Part shown: in pieces, positions 56,804 through 64,000 of the stretch
Layout of the letters: each line of letters opens with the position of its first letter
Position numbering within the stretch: position 1 is the first letter of the stretch
DNA from: Streptomyces fulvoviolaceus
Lineage (GTDB): Bacteria; Actinomycetota; Actinomycetes; Streptomycetales; Streptomycetaceae
Assembly: GCF_000718165.1 (NCBI RefSeq)
Contig: NZ_JOEY01000001.1
Location: forward strand, 186,001-250,000
DNA: 64,000 bases
Reading direction: 5' to 3'
The notes under the pieces: generated by a model
What the model was told of the DNA's origin: nothing
Database searches by the model: none
The model's input: only the letters and a program-made list of their open reading frames with translations
Position numbers and translations under genes: made by a program

Positions 56804-59136
56804 GTGCGAGGCAGTGGTCGCGGGACCTCGCCATGGGGGTCCGGTTCGCCTTCGGCGGCGGGCGCGAGGGGTGGACCCGGGCGCTGCTGACGGCCGTCGG
56901 GGTCGGGCTCGGGGTGGCGCTGCTGCTGCTGACGACCGCGATACCCAACGCGATGTCCGAGCGCAGTCAGCGCAACAGCTCCCGGGACGACTTCACCTAC
57001 AACGCGAAGGTGCTGCCGAAGGCGGCCGACACGCTCGTCATCGCGGACACCGACACGACGTTCCGCGACAAGGACGTACGCGGCCGGCTCCTGGAGCCCG
57101 AGGGCGCGCGGTCGCCGCTGCCGCCGGGCGTCGGGACGTTCCCCGCGCAGGGCGAGATGGTCGTCTCCCCCGCGCTGAAGGAGCTGCTCGCGTCCGACTC
57201 CGGCAAGCTGCTGCGCGAACGCATCCCTTACCGCGTAACCGGCACCATCGGGCCGTCCGGGCTCGTCGGGCCCGCCGAACTCGCCTACTACGCGGGCGGT
57301 CAGGGGCTCGCGGACCAGCTGTCCGGCGGCACCGTCGAGCGCATCGACTACTTCGGGCCCTCCAAGTGGAAACAGCCGGACACACTGGACCCGATCCTGC
57401 TCCTGCTCATCCTGATCGTCTTCGTCGTCCTGCTGCTGCCGGTCGCGGTGTTCATCGCGGCGGCCGTGCGCTTCGGCGGCGAACGCCGGGACCGCCGGCT
57501 CGCGGCGCTCAGGCTGGTCGGCGCGGACGGGCGGATGGCCCGCCGGATCGCGGGCGGCGAGGCCCTTGCCGGGGCGTTGCTCGGGCTCGTCCTCGGCACC
57601 GCCTTCTTCCTGGTGGGGCGTCAGCTGGCGGCCCTGGCGGAGGTGCGGGACATCAGCGTGTTCCCGAGCGACCTCAACCCGTCGCCCGCGCTCGCGCTGC
57701 TCGTCGCCGTCGCCGTGCCGGCCGCGGCCGTCCTGGTCACGCTGTTCGCACTGCGCGGCGTCGTCATCGAGCCGCTCGGTGTGGTCCGTACGGCGAAGCC
57801 GCCGCGGCGCCGGCTGTGGTGGCGGCTGCTGCTGCCGGTGGGCGGCCTCGCGCTGCTGTACCCGATGGTCGGGCAGGGCAACACCAACGGCGACTTCAAC
57901 CAGTGGCTGGTGATCGGCGGCACCGTGCTGCTGCTCGTCGGCGTCACCGCACTGCTGCCATGGATCGTCGAGGCCGTGGTGGCCCGGCTGAACTCCGGCT
58001 CGGTCTCCTGGCAACTGGCCGTCCGCAGGCTGCAGTTGAGCAGCGGTACGGCCGCCCGCATGGTCAACGGCATCGCCGTCGCGGTGGCCGGGGCGATCGC
58101 GCTGCAGATGCTGTTCTCCGGGGTCGAGAGCGACTACACCAAACGGACGGGCAACGATCTGAACCGGGCCCAGATGGAGGTCTCGGTGCCCGCCGGTACC
58201 TCGGTGACCGAGGCCGGCCGGCAGCTCGCCCGGACCAAGGGCGTGCGCAGTGCGTCGGCCGTCTCGATGACCACGGTCGGGGACCGGGCGAAGGAGCCGC
58301 AGAACGAGCTGGAGGTGGCCGTCGGCACCTGCGCGGAGCTGCGCGAGGTGTCCCGTCTGACGTCCTGCCGGGACGGCGACATCTTCCGGATCGGCGACGG
58401 CGAGGAGGTGAGCGAGACGAAGAAGCTCGCCGCGGCGGGCACCACCGTGTACTTCGACCCGGAATACGAGGGAGACACGACCGACGCAGTGGCCTGGAAG
58501 GTGCCCGCCGGCATGAAGACGGCGGGGCAGCGCGAGGACCCGACCGGCTATGCGCGCAGCGGCCTGCTGATCACGCCGGGCGCGCTGCCCGAGGGCGCTG
58601 CGGCCGGCCTGGTCCAGCGGGTGTTCGTGACGGTCGACCCGGCGGTGCCGGAGGCCCGCGACCACGTCCGCAACACCGCCGCCCGGCTCGGCGGCCCGCT
58701 GGCGGAGGTGTTCACCCTGACGTCCAGCGAGGAGAATGAGCAGTTCCGGTCCATCCGCACCGGACTCCTCGTCGGCGCCACCTGCGTCCTCATGCTGATC
58801 GGCGCGAGCCTGCTGGTGTCGCAGCTGGAGCAGCTGCGCGAGCGCAAGAAGCTGCTGTCGTCCCTGGTCGCCTTCGGCACCCGGCGGCGCACGCTGAGCC
58901 TGTCGGTGCTGTGGCAGACAGCGATCCCGATCGCGCTGGGCCTGCTGCTGGCCTCGGTGGTGGGGCTGACCCTGGGCGTGGTCCTGCTGCGGATGACGGG
59001 CACCGCGGTGACGGTGGACTGGGCGAGCGTGCTGATGATGACCGGCGTCGGCGCCGCGGTCGTCCTCGTCGTGACCCTGCTCAGCCTGCCGCCGCTGCTC
59101 AGGCTGATGCGGCCGGACGGGCTGCGGACGGAGTAG
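56800..59136 (+). CDS. FtsX-family ABC permease (two-block)
   Basis: A 778-residue membrane protein. The N-terminal helix (LLTAVGVGLGVALLLLTTAI) is followed by a large external domain, then helices near 200-345 (LDPILLLLILIVFVVLLLPV, EALAGALLGLVLGTAFF). A second repeat has its own external domain with paired Cys (VGTCAELREVSRLTSC) and closing helices. This duplicated FtsX layout is typical of Streptomyces exporters linked to lipids, peptides or antibiotics. ATG 56800 overlaps the ATPase stop. Confidence 0.9.
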   Translation: MSARQWSRDLAMGVRFAFGGGREGWTRALLTAVGVGLGVALLLLTTAIPNAMSERSQRNSSRDDFTYNAKVLPKAADTLVIADTDTTFRDKDVRGRLLEPEGARSPLPPGVGTFPAQGEMVVSPALKELLASDSGKLLRERIPYRVTGTIGPSGLVGPAELAYYAGGQGLADQLSGGTVERIDYFGPSKWKQPDTLDPILLLLILIVFVVLLLPVAVFIAAAVRFGGERRDRRLAALRLVGADGRMARRIAGGEALAGALLGLVLGTAFFLVGRQLAALAEVRDISVFPSDLNPSPALALLVAVAVPAAAVLVTLFALRGVVIEPLGVVRTAKPPRRRLWWRLLLPVGGLALLYPMVGQGNTNGDFNQWLVIGGTVLLLVGVTALLPWIVEAVVARLNSGSVSWQLAVRRLQLSSGTAARMVNGIAVAVAGAIALQMLFSGVESDYTKRTGNDLNRAQMEVSVPAGTSVTEAGRQLARTKGVRSASAVSMTTVGDRAKEPQNELEVAVGTCAELREVSRLTSCRDGDIFRIGDGEEVSETKKLAAAGTTVYFDPEYEGDTTDAVAWKVPAGMKTAGQREDPTGYARSGLLITPGALPEGAAAGLVQRVFVTVDPAVPEARDHVRNTAARLGGPLAEVFTLTSSEENEQFRSIRTGLLVGATCVLMLIGASLLVSQLEQLRERKKLLSSLVAFGTRRRTLSLSVLWQTAIPIALGLLLASVVGLTLGVVLLRMTGTAVTVDWASVLMMTGVGAAVVLVVTLLSLPPLLRLMRPDGLRTE

Positions 59137-59158
59137 CCGCCCGCAGCCGACTGTCCCA

Positions 59159-59587
59159 TCAGAGGCTGTACTCCCGCACCACCCGCCGGACCTGGGCGAA
59201 CAGCATGCCCACGTTGACCGACTTGCGGCAGACGACGACCGCCACCACGTCCTGCTGCTCGTTCAGCCGCACGAACAGGTGCGTGAGGTTCTCGCTGTTG
59301 ACCAGGATCTCCTGGAAGAAATGGTTGTCACTGGTGACCCCGCGGCGTTCCTTGAAGACGTCCTCGATCATCACGACCGTACGGCCCTGGAACAGGTCGA
59401 GGGTCGCACCCGCCAGCAGGTCCAGGACCTCTGGCGGGTGGTTGTCCACCGTCTCGTACGACAGCAGCATGCCGGTGGACATGTCGACCACGCCGGAGGC
59501 GACACAGTCGGGGGCATCGGTGCGGAGGGACTTGACCAGGCTCATCACCTGGTCGGAGAAACCTTGGTTCATGCGCTTCGTCGCCAT
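59159..59587 (-). CDS. Roadblock/LC7-like protein 2
   Basis: A 142-residue cytoplasmic protein. CVASGVVDMSTGMLLSYETV and FVRLNEQQDVVAVVVC are strand-rich segments of a roadblock-like fold; VGMLFAQVRRVVREYSL closes it. The family call is by pattern and position and is less certain than for its neighbour. AAGGAG and GAAGGG lie before ATG 59587. It follows the first roadblock gene by 4 bases and is convergent with the FtsX permease gene. Confidence 0.68.
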   Translation of the reverse strand: MATKRMNQGFSDQVMSLVKSLRTDAPDCVASGVVDMSTGMLLSYETVDNHPPEVLDLLAGATLDLFQGRTVVMIEDVFKERRGVTSDNHFFQEILVNSENLTHLFVRLNEQQDVVAVVVCRKSVNVGMLFAQVRRVVREYSL

Positions 59588-59591
59588 CCCT

Positions 59592-59990
59592 TCAGACTCC
59601 TTCTGATGCTTTCTCAGGTGCTTTGTCAGTGAGGATCGAGTCGATACGGCGCAGGGCCGGCTGGGTCGCCCGGTGCAGGTGGTCCACGTCCAGGCCCTCG
59701 TCGCCGAGTACGACCATGAGGGCGGTGTCGCCGACCGCGTAGAACGCGGCACAGCCGTGGCTGCCGTAGGTGACCGTCCTGCGCAGAGTGCCGCGGGCGG
59801 TCGCCTCGGCGGTGCGGCGGGCGAGGCCGAGGCCCGCGGCGGCCAGGGCGGCGAGGCCCTCCGGGTCGATGGAGTCGGCGGTGTCGGCGGCGATGAGCAG
59901 TCCGTCGGCGGCGGCTACCGCCGTGTCCGTGATTCCGGTGACCTGTTCGCGCAGACCGCGCATCTCGAGTGCCAGGGCTTTGTGATCCAT
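59592..59990 (-). CDS. Roadblock/LC7 domain protein 1
   Basis: A 132-residue protein with the MglB-type roadblock layout: LREQVTGITDTAVAAADGLL, then GLAALAAAGLGLARRTAEAT, YGSHGCAAFYAVGDTALMVV and a closing helix. Such proteins dimerise and often regulate small GTPases (MglA or conservon GTPases). No GTPase gene is adjacent here. GGGGAG lies about 9 bases before ATG 59990, inside the tiny upstream frame. Confidence 0.85.
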   Translation of the reverse strand: MDHKALALEMRGLREQVTGITDTAVAAADGLLIAADTADSIDPEGLAALAAAGLGLARRTAEATARGTLRRTVTYGSHGCAAFYAVGDTALMVVLGDEGLDVDHLHRATQPALRRIDSILTDKAPEKASEGV

Positions 59991-59994
59991 GTAA

Positions 59995-60069
59995 TCAACT
60001 CCCCACTTTCTTTTCGTATCTGATCGCCATGCATTCGATCAGCACAGTCATTTCGATCAGCACAGTCAT
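59995..60069 (-). CDS. 24-codon micro-ORF made of a duplicated hexapeptide
   Basis: ATG 60069 overlaps the stop of the PATAN gene (ATGA). It reads MTVLIE twice, then CMAIRYEKKVGS, and stops four bases before the roadblock ATG. The repeat is an exact 18-base tandem duplication, in DNA poorer in G+C than its neighbours. It may be translated by coupling, or it may only link ribosomes between the two genes. Confidence 0.35.
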   Translation of the reverse strand: MTVLIEMTVLIECMAIRYEKKVGS

Positions 60070-60070
60070 T
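60035..60070. repeat. Exact 18-base tandem duplication
   Basis: TCGATCAGCACAGTCATT at 60035-60052 is repeated at 60053-60070. The second copy includes the stop codon of the PATAN gene; the unit is a multiple of three so the micro-ORF frame is kept. Confidence 0.9.
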
Positions 60071-60890
60071 TCGGGATTCCGTTCCGCAGCCGGAAGAAGC
60101 TGCCGGGTTTACGGCGGGGCAGCGCGGTCCGTGTCGGTGGCGGGGCCGGTTCGGGGGGCGGCGGTGTCCGCTGCTGGAGCCGATGGCCCTCGGGCAGCGC
60201 GCGAACCGGAATCGGTGCGGGCGGCTCGGCGCACACCAGGAGCCCGTCACCGAGCATCCGGGCGACCTCGACCGTCACGGTGTAGACACCGCGTCCGATC
60301 CGGAAGGCGAGATCGCGGGCCGTACGGCGGCCGTCGGCGTGGGCCAGCAACTCGTGCTGGAGCACGGTCAGTCGGCCGTCCCGGGCGACCGGCACGGGCA
60401 CGGGCCGCTCGCGGTCGGGGTGCACGGGGTGGGGCAGCAGGGCGAGGGCGGCGAGTCTGCGGGCCGTGTCCTGGAGCAGCCGGGCGACCGTCTCACCCAG
60501 GGCGACCTGGGCGAACGGCTCGGCGGGGGCGACGCGTTCACAGCCGTCCACCCGGCCGGCGGCGATCGCGAAGGCCGCGTCGTGCAGCGCCATCATGCAG
60601 ACGACCCGGAGCTGGGCGGACCCCGCGTACCCGTGGGCGATGAGCGCGGTCGCCGGCCAGCGCGAGCCGCCGGACTCCCGCACCAGCTCGGCCCACTGCT
60701 CACCGCTGACCCGGCCGGAGCGCAGCAGCAGCGCCTCGGGCCCCGGTGCGCCGGGCGACTCCACGGCGACGACGCGGCCGTCCCTGAGGTGGAAGATGCC
60801 GCCGGGGGTCCCGGCGACCCGCAGTTCCCCCGAGAACTCGTCGCGCCCGCACTCGGCCAGGGCCGGTGCCAGGATCGCGTAGCCCGACAT
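60066..60890 (-). CDS. PATAN/DUF4388-like regulator upstream of roadblock genes
   Basis: A 274-residue cytoplasmic protein. The N-terminal region FSGELRVAGTPGGIFHLRDG, then RVVAVESPGAPGPEALLLRS, matches the strand pattern of DUF4388/PATAN modules. The middle is helical, with a possible winged-helix (LQHELLAHADGRRTARDLAF). The C-terminus is Pro/Arg-rich (PPPPEPAPPPTRTALPRRK). ATG 60890 follows GGGGG. It is the first gene of an operon with the micro-ORF and two roadblock genes. Confidence 0.72.
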   Translation of the reverse strand: MSGYAILAPALAECGRDEFSGELRVAGTPGGIFHLRDGRVVAVESPGAPGPEALLLRSGRVSGEQWAELVRESGGSRWPATALIAHGYAGSAQLRVVCMMALHDAAFAIAAGRVDGCERVAPAEPFAQVALGETVARLLQDTARRLAALALLPHPVHPDRERPVPVPVARDGRLTVLQHELLAHADGRRTARDLAFRIGRGVYTVTVEVARMLGDGLLVCAEPPAPIPVRALPEGHRLQQRTPPPPEPAPPPTRTALPRRKPGSFFRLRNGIPK

Positions 60891-61035
60891 CACACCCCCA
60901 GCCGTGTCGGCATGTCGTACATACGCGTGACGCGTAGCACTGAGGGGGGAATGTGTATCAGTCCGGGCGCATATTCCGGCGGCGGATTTCCTACCTGTCC
61001 CCAGTTGACGGAAGTTGAGTTTCCCGGCCGTTCAA

Positions 61036-61046
61036 AACACTGTGTT
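61036..61046. promoter_or_regulatory. Short dyad AACAC-T-GTGTT
   Basis: An 11-base perfect inverted repeat in the 189-base gap before the PATAN gene, 146 bases upstream of its start. It could be an operator; short enough to be chance. Confidence 0.2.
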
Positions 61047-61082
61047 CGGCGCTCATTTGACCGATTGACGGCGACAGGTTTT

Positions 61083-62042
61083 TCAGTCGCTGCCGCCCAA
61101 CACCCGTACCGGAAGCGGCCGCAGGGCCTCGCGCAGCGCCCCCGCCAGTTCCGTGTACTCCGCGCCGCGGGCCGCGCCGGTGCGCATCGCGAGTCCGATG
61201 CGGCGGGCCGGGGCGGGCTCGGCGAAGTAGCCGGTGCGGAGCTTGCTGCTGCGGTCCGTCTCGACCTTGACGGCGCTGCGCGGCAGCAGCGTGACCCCCA
61301 GGCCGCCGGCGACGAGCTGGACGAGGGTGGAGAGCCCGGCGGCGGTCGTGGTCACCGGCGCGTCCTTCCGCCCCGCCTCCCGGCAGATGTCGAGGGCCTG
61401 GTCGCGCAGGCAGTGCCCCTCGTCGAGGAGCAGGAGGTCGAGCTCCCCGAGCGCCTCGCGCGGGATGCCCTCGCGGCCGCCGAGCGCATGGCCGAGGGGG
61501 GTGACGAGCACGAAGTCCTCGTCGAAGAGCGGGAGTTCCACGACGCCGGGGACGCCGAGAGGTACGGCGAGCAGCAGCAGGTCCAGGCGGCCCGTGGTGA
61601 GCCCCTCGACGAGGCTGGTGGTCTGCTCCTCGTGGACCTGGAGGTCGAGGTCGGGGTAGCGGTCGTGGACGAGGCCGAGGACGGTGGGCAGGAGGTAGGG
61701 CGCGGCGGTGGGGATGACACCGAGCCGGAGCACTCCGGTGAAGGGCGCCCGCACGGCCTCCGCCTCCTCCATGAGCGCCGCGACCTCCTCCAGCACCGCC
61801 TTCGCGCGTACGGCCAGCCGCTCACCGGCGGGCGACAGGAGCACCTTGCGGGCCGTGCGCTCCAGGAGCGTGACGCCGAGCGTCTCCTCCAGCGCGGCGA
61901 CGGCACCCGACAGCGCCGGCTGGCTCATACCGATGGCGGTCGCCGCGTCCCGGAAGTGCAGGTGCTCGGCGACGGCCGCGAAGGCCCGGAGCTGGGCCAG
62001 ACTGGGCTGCCGCCTCCTGGCCCCGCCATTGCTCACAGTCAC
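61083..62042 (-). CDS. oxyR: Hydrogen-peroxide sensor OxyR (LysR family)
   Basis: A 319-residue LysR regulator. Helix-turn-helix: LAQLRAFAAVAEHLHFRDAA, then SQPALSGAVAALEETLGVTL. The redox cysteines are in EGHCLRDQALDIC at about 211 and 220, nine residues apart as in E. coli OxyR. Oxidation to a disulfide activates peroxide defence genes. GTG 62042 is chosen because GGAGG lies 9 bases upstream. It is divergent from ahpD. Confidence 0.94.
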   Translation of the reverse strand: MTVSNGGARRRQPSLAQLRAFAAVAEHLHFRDAATAIGMSQPALSGAVAALEETLGVTLLERTARKVLLSPAGERLAVRAKAVLEEVAALMEEAEAVRAPFTGVLRLGVIPTAAPYLLPTVLGLVHDRYPDLDLQVHEEQTTSLVEGLTTGRLDLLLLAVPLGVPGVVELPLFDEDFVLVTPLGHALGGREGIPREALGELDLLLLDEGHCLRDQALDICREAGRKDAPVTTTAAGLSTLVQLVAGGLGVTLLPRSAVKVETDRSSKLRTGYFAEPAPARRIGLAMRTGAARGAEYTELAGALREALRPLPVRVLGGSD

Positions 62043-62061
62043 TGATAAACGCCTCCGATCA
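62043..62061. promoter_or_regulatory. LysR-type TGAT/ATCA dyad between oxyR and ahpD
   Basis: TGAT (62043-62046), 11 bases, ATCA (62058-62061): a T-N11-A motif with 4-base arms abutting the oxyR start and 57 bases before ahpD. Candidate OxyR site. Confidence 0.45.
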
Positions 62062-62117
62062 ACACAACCGAGTGTAGCCATTTCCTGAATCAATACACCC
62101 TGTGTCACGATCGGGGG

Positions 62118-62657
62118 ATGTCGCTGGATTCGCTGAAGTCCTCGATCCCGGACTATGCCAAGGACCTGCGCCTGAACCTGGGCACGGTCATCGACGACTC
62201 CGACCTGACGGCCCAGCAGCTGTGGGGCACGGTCCTGGCGACCGCGATCGCCTCCCGCTCCCCGGTCGTCCTTCGCGCACTGGCCCCGGAGGCGAAGGCG
62301 AACCTGTCGCCTCAGGCGTACACCGCGGCGAAGTCCGCGGCCGCGGTGATGGCGGTGAACAACGTCTTCCACCGCACGCGGCACCTGTTGTCGGACCACG
62401 AGTACGGCACCCTGCGCGCGGGGCTGCGGATGAACGTCCTCGGCGACCCGGGCGTGGACAAGGTCGACTTCGAGCTCTGGTCCTTCGCCGTCTCCGCGAT
62501 CAACGCATGCGGGCTCTGCCTCGACTCCCACGAACAGGCGCTCCGCAAGGCGGGCGTCGGCCGCGAGGTCGTCCAGGAGGCGTTCAAGATCGCGGCGGTG
62601 GTCCAGGCGGTCGGTGTGACGCTGGACGCGGAGGCGCTGCTCACCGAGACCGAGTAG
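62118..62657 (+). CDS. ahpD: Alkyl hydroperoxide reductase AhpD
   Basis: A 179-residue all-helical alkylhydroperoxidase. The thiol site [12 protein letters not shown] has Cys 131, Cys 134 and His 138, as in M. tuberculosis AhpD (130, 133, 137). AhpD normally reduces AhpC and links it to lipoamide. No ahpC gene lies between it and oxyR. GGGGG directly abuts ATG 62118, too close for a normal Shine-Dalgarno. Confidence 0.93.
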   Translation: MSLDSLKSSIPDYAKDLRLNLGTVIDDSDLTAQQLWGTVLATAIASRSPVVLRALAPEAKANLSPQAYTAAKSAAAVMAVNNVFHRTRHLLSDHEYGTLRAGLRMNVLGDPGVDKVDFELWSFAVSAINACGLCLDSHEQALRKAGVGREVVQEAFKIAAVVQAVGVTLDAEALLTETE

Positions 62658-62681
62658 AGCGGCTGTTGCCCCCGGGCTCGG

Positions 62682-63998
62682 CTACGGCTCCGGGGACCGT
62701 TCCACCGGCGCCCTCTCCACGGCCGTAGCGCCTCTCGGTCGCGGTGACTGTCGTAGGGCCGCCTCATGGGAGTACGACCGCAGAGAGCCGACCACCGTGT
62801 TGGTCACCGCCACCAGCGGCACCGCGACCACCGCCCCGCCGATCCCCGCGACCATCCCGCCCGCGGCGACGGACAGCACAACGGCCAGCGGGTGCACCCG
62901 GACCGCCCGGCCCAGGATGAACGGCTGCAGGATGTGTCCCTCGATCTGCTGGACCGCCAGGACCACCGCCAGCACCATGACCGCCGTGAAGACGCCCTGC
63001 GTCACCAGCGCCACGACCACCGCCAGCGCGCCCGACACGACCGCGCCGACCAGGGGGATGAAGGCGAACAGGAAGATGAACACGGCGAGCGGGACGGCCA
63101 TCGGGACGTCCAGGAAGTAGATGCCCAGGCCGATGAAGATCGCGTCGATCAGGGCCACCATCAGCGTGCCGCGGACGTATGCGGTCAGCGTGCGCCACGC
63201 CCGCGGGCCCGCACTGGCCACGCCCGGCCGGGCCGCCGTCGGCACCAGCTTCAGCGTCCACTCCCAGATACGCCGGCCGTCGTACAGCAGGAACAGCGTC
63301 GAGAAGGCCGCCAGCAGAATCCCCGTCAGCGCCTCGACGACGACCGTGACTCCCTCGAGCCCCGCCGACGTGATCTGGTCCGTGTTCGCGCCGATCGCGT
63401 CCCGCAGGTTCTCCGCGATGTCGTTGATCTGCTTGTCGGTGACATGGAAGGGGCTGTTCAGCAGCCAGTTGCGCAGTTCGTCGATGCCGTCCTGGACCTG
63501 GTCGGAGAGGTTGTCGATGTTCTCCATGACCTGCCAGGTCACGAACCACCCGATCAGGCCCATCACCACGAAGCCCAGGACCGCCGTCAACGCCGTGGCG
63601 AGGCCCCGCGGGACGCCGCGCCGCGTCAGCCCCGCCACCGCCGGCTGCAGCAACGCGGTGATGAGCAGCGCCGCCACGAACGCCAGCACCAGCAGCTGTA
63701 CGGCGCTGATGACCCGCATCAGCACCCAGACCGTGCCCGCCAGCACCAGCAGCCGCCAGCCGGCCTCGGCGGCGACCCGTACACCCCACGGCACGGCCTG
63801 CGCCGGATCGGGACGGGTGATGACGACCGGCGGCGCGTCGTGGTCAGGGGGCGGCGGAGGACCGTCCTCGGGTGACTGCGGGGCCGATTCGGCGGCGGCG
63901 TCCTCGCGCTCCACCTCGGCGCGACGCTCGTCCAACCGCTCGCCCACCTCGGTCAGTCGGGCGCCCAGCCCACCGAGCCACTTCGGCACTCGCGACAT
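62682..63998 (-). CDS. AI-2E family transporter
   Basis: A 438-residue membrane protein. About 75 acidic/Pro-rich cytoplasmic residues precede some eight helices, with the family pattern YVRGTLMVALIDAIFIGLGI, FIFLFAFIPLVGAVVSGALA and QQIEGHILQPFILGRAVRVH. The TqsA/AI-2E family exports signals or acts in Na/H exchange; the role here is open. The ATG lies 2 bases from the window end, so its promoter is outside. Convergent with ahpD. Confidence 0.9.
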   Translation of the reverse strand: MSRVPKWLGGLGARLTEVGERLDERRAEVEREDAAAESAPQSPEDGPPPPPDHDAPPVVITRPDPAQAVPWGVRVAAEAGWRLLVLAGTVWVLMRVISAVQLLVLAFVAALLITALLQPAVAGLTRRGVPRGLATALTAVLGFVVMGLIGWFVTWQVMENIDNLSDQVQDGIDELRNWLLNSPFHVTDKQINDIAENLRDAIGANTDQITSAGLEGVTVVVEALTGILLAAFSTLFLLYDGRRIWEWTLKLVPTAARPGVASAGPRAWRTLTAYVRGTLMVALIDAIFIGLGIYFLDVPMAVPLAVFIFLFAFIPLVGAVVSGALAVVVALVTQGVFTAVMVLAVVLAVQQIEGHILQPFILGRAVRVHPLAVVLSVAAGGMVAGIGGAVVAVPLVAVTNTVVGSLRSYSHEAALRQSPRPRGATAVERAPVERSPEP

Positions 63999-64000
63999 GA

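Noticed and set aside
56020..58665. 881-codon minus-strand frame opposite the ABC genes
   Set aside because: Composition is rich in Arg, His, Gln and Asp with no domain; the ATPase and FtsX motifs on the plus strand explain the region.
62102..62728. Plus-strand frame from ATG 62102 overlapping ahpD
   Set aside because: It is in a different frame from the CxxCxxxH thiol site and encodes no domain.

Overview
The window looks like a stretch of Streptomyces chromosome core. It is very G+C-rich with strong G/C bias at codon third positions, and it uses GTG often and TTG occasionally as start codons. It carries a WhiB-like gene beside glpX, SpoIIE-type phosphatases fused to RsbW-like kinase domains, a polyphosphate glucokinase and a BldK-type peptide importer. 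No tRNA, rRNA, CRISPR array, insertion sequence or biosynthetic cluster was recognised. Gene names come from sequence motifs and remembered family features; no database was searched.

Layout. 1-560: the edge of a toxin-antitoxin pair with a long palindrome upstream. 560-1760: a VOC protein and a methyltransferase. 1872-8840: a leftward five-gene oligopeptide ABC operon (permease, binding lipoprotein, permease, two ATPases; the order of bldKA-E), with a long leader that holds a 26-codon reading frame resembling the start of another binding lipoprotein. 8875-13897: typA and two lipoproteins. 14185-18055: a three-subunit succinate dehydrogenase/fumarate reductase operon. 18047-23436: methyltransferase, APH-like kinase, a frameshifted GH18-like membrane protein and a TPM-family protein lacking its TPM domain. 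23599-26926: a PAS-PAS-GAF-PP2C-kinase fusion and a stand-alone RsbW-like kinase. 27048-33819: Nudix, SPOR, GntR, DUF4190, then two divergent regulator/target pairs (LysR/SDR and MarR/SMP-30), each with a clear palindrome. 33922-43559: housekeeping genes ychF, ppgK, ispH, an APC permease, xseAB, a RutE-like nitroreductase, a DUF4245 protein, glpX and wblI. 43665-49107: a DUF1707 protein, class I and class II fumarases with a secreted beta-barrel-like protein between them, and a DUF402 protein. 49224-53990: a GAF-PP2C-kinase fusion with a SigB-like promoter motif, convergent with a class A penicillin-binding protein. 54183-59136: an SPFH plus ribbon-helix-helix operon behind a perfect palindrome, and a PadR-ABC-FtsX operon. 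59159-60890: a PATAN/two-roadblock operon without a GTPase, with a tiny coupled reading frame. 61083-63998: oxyR divergent from ahpD with no ahpC between them, then an AI-2E family transporter.

Themes. Many genes overlap by 1-4 bases (GTGA, ATGA or TGATG), which implies translational coupling within operons. Several divergent regulator/target pairs carry near-perfect dyads that can be read directly. Two families of dispersed intergenic repeat are each present twice. The least ordinary items are the GTPase-less roadblock operon with its repeat-built micro-ORF, the SBP-like leader upstream of the peptide importer, the ahpC-less oxyR/ahpD arrangement, the SPFH-RHH pair and the frameshifted GH18-like gene.
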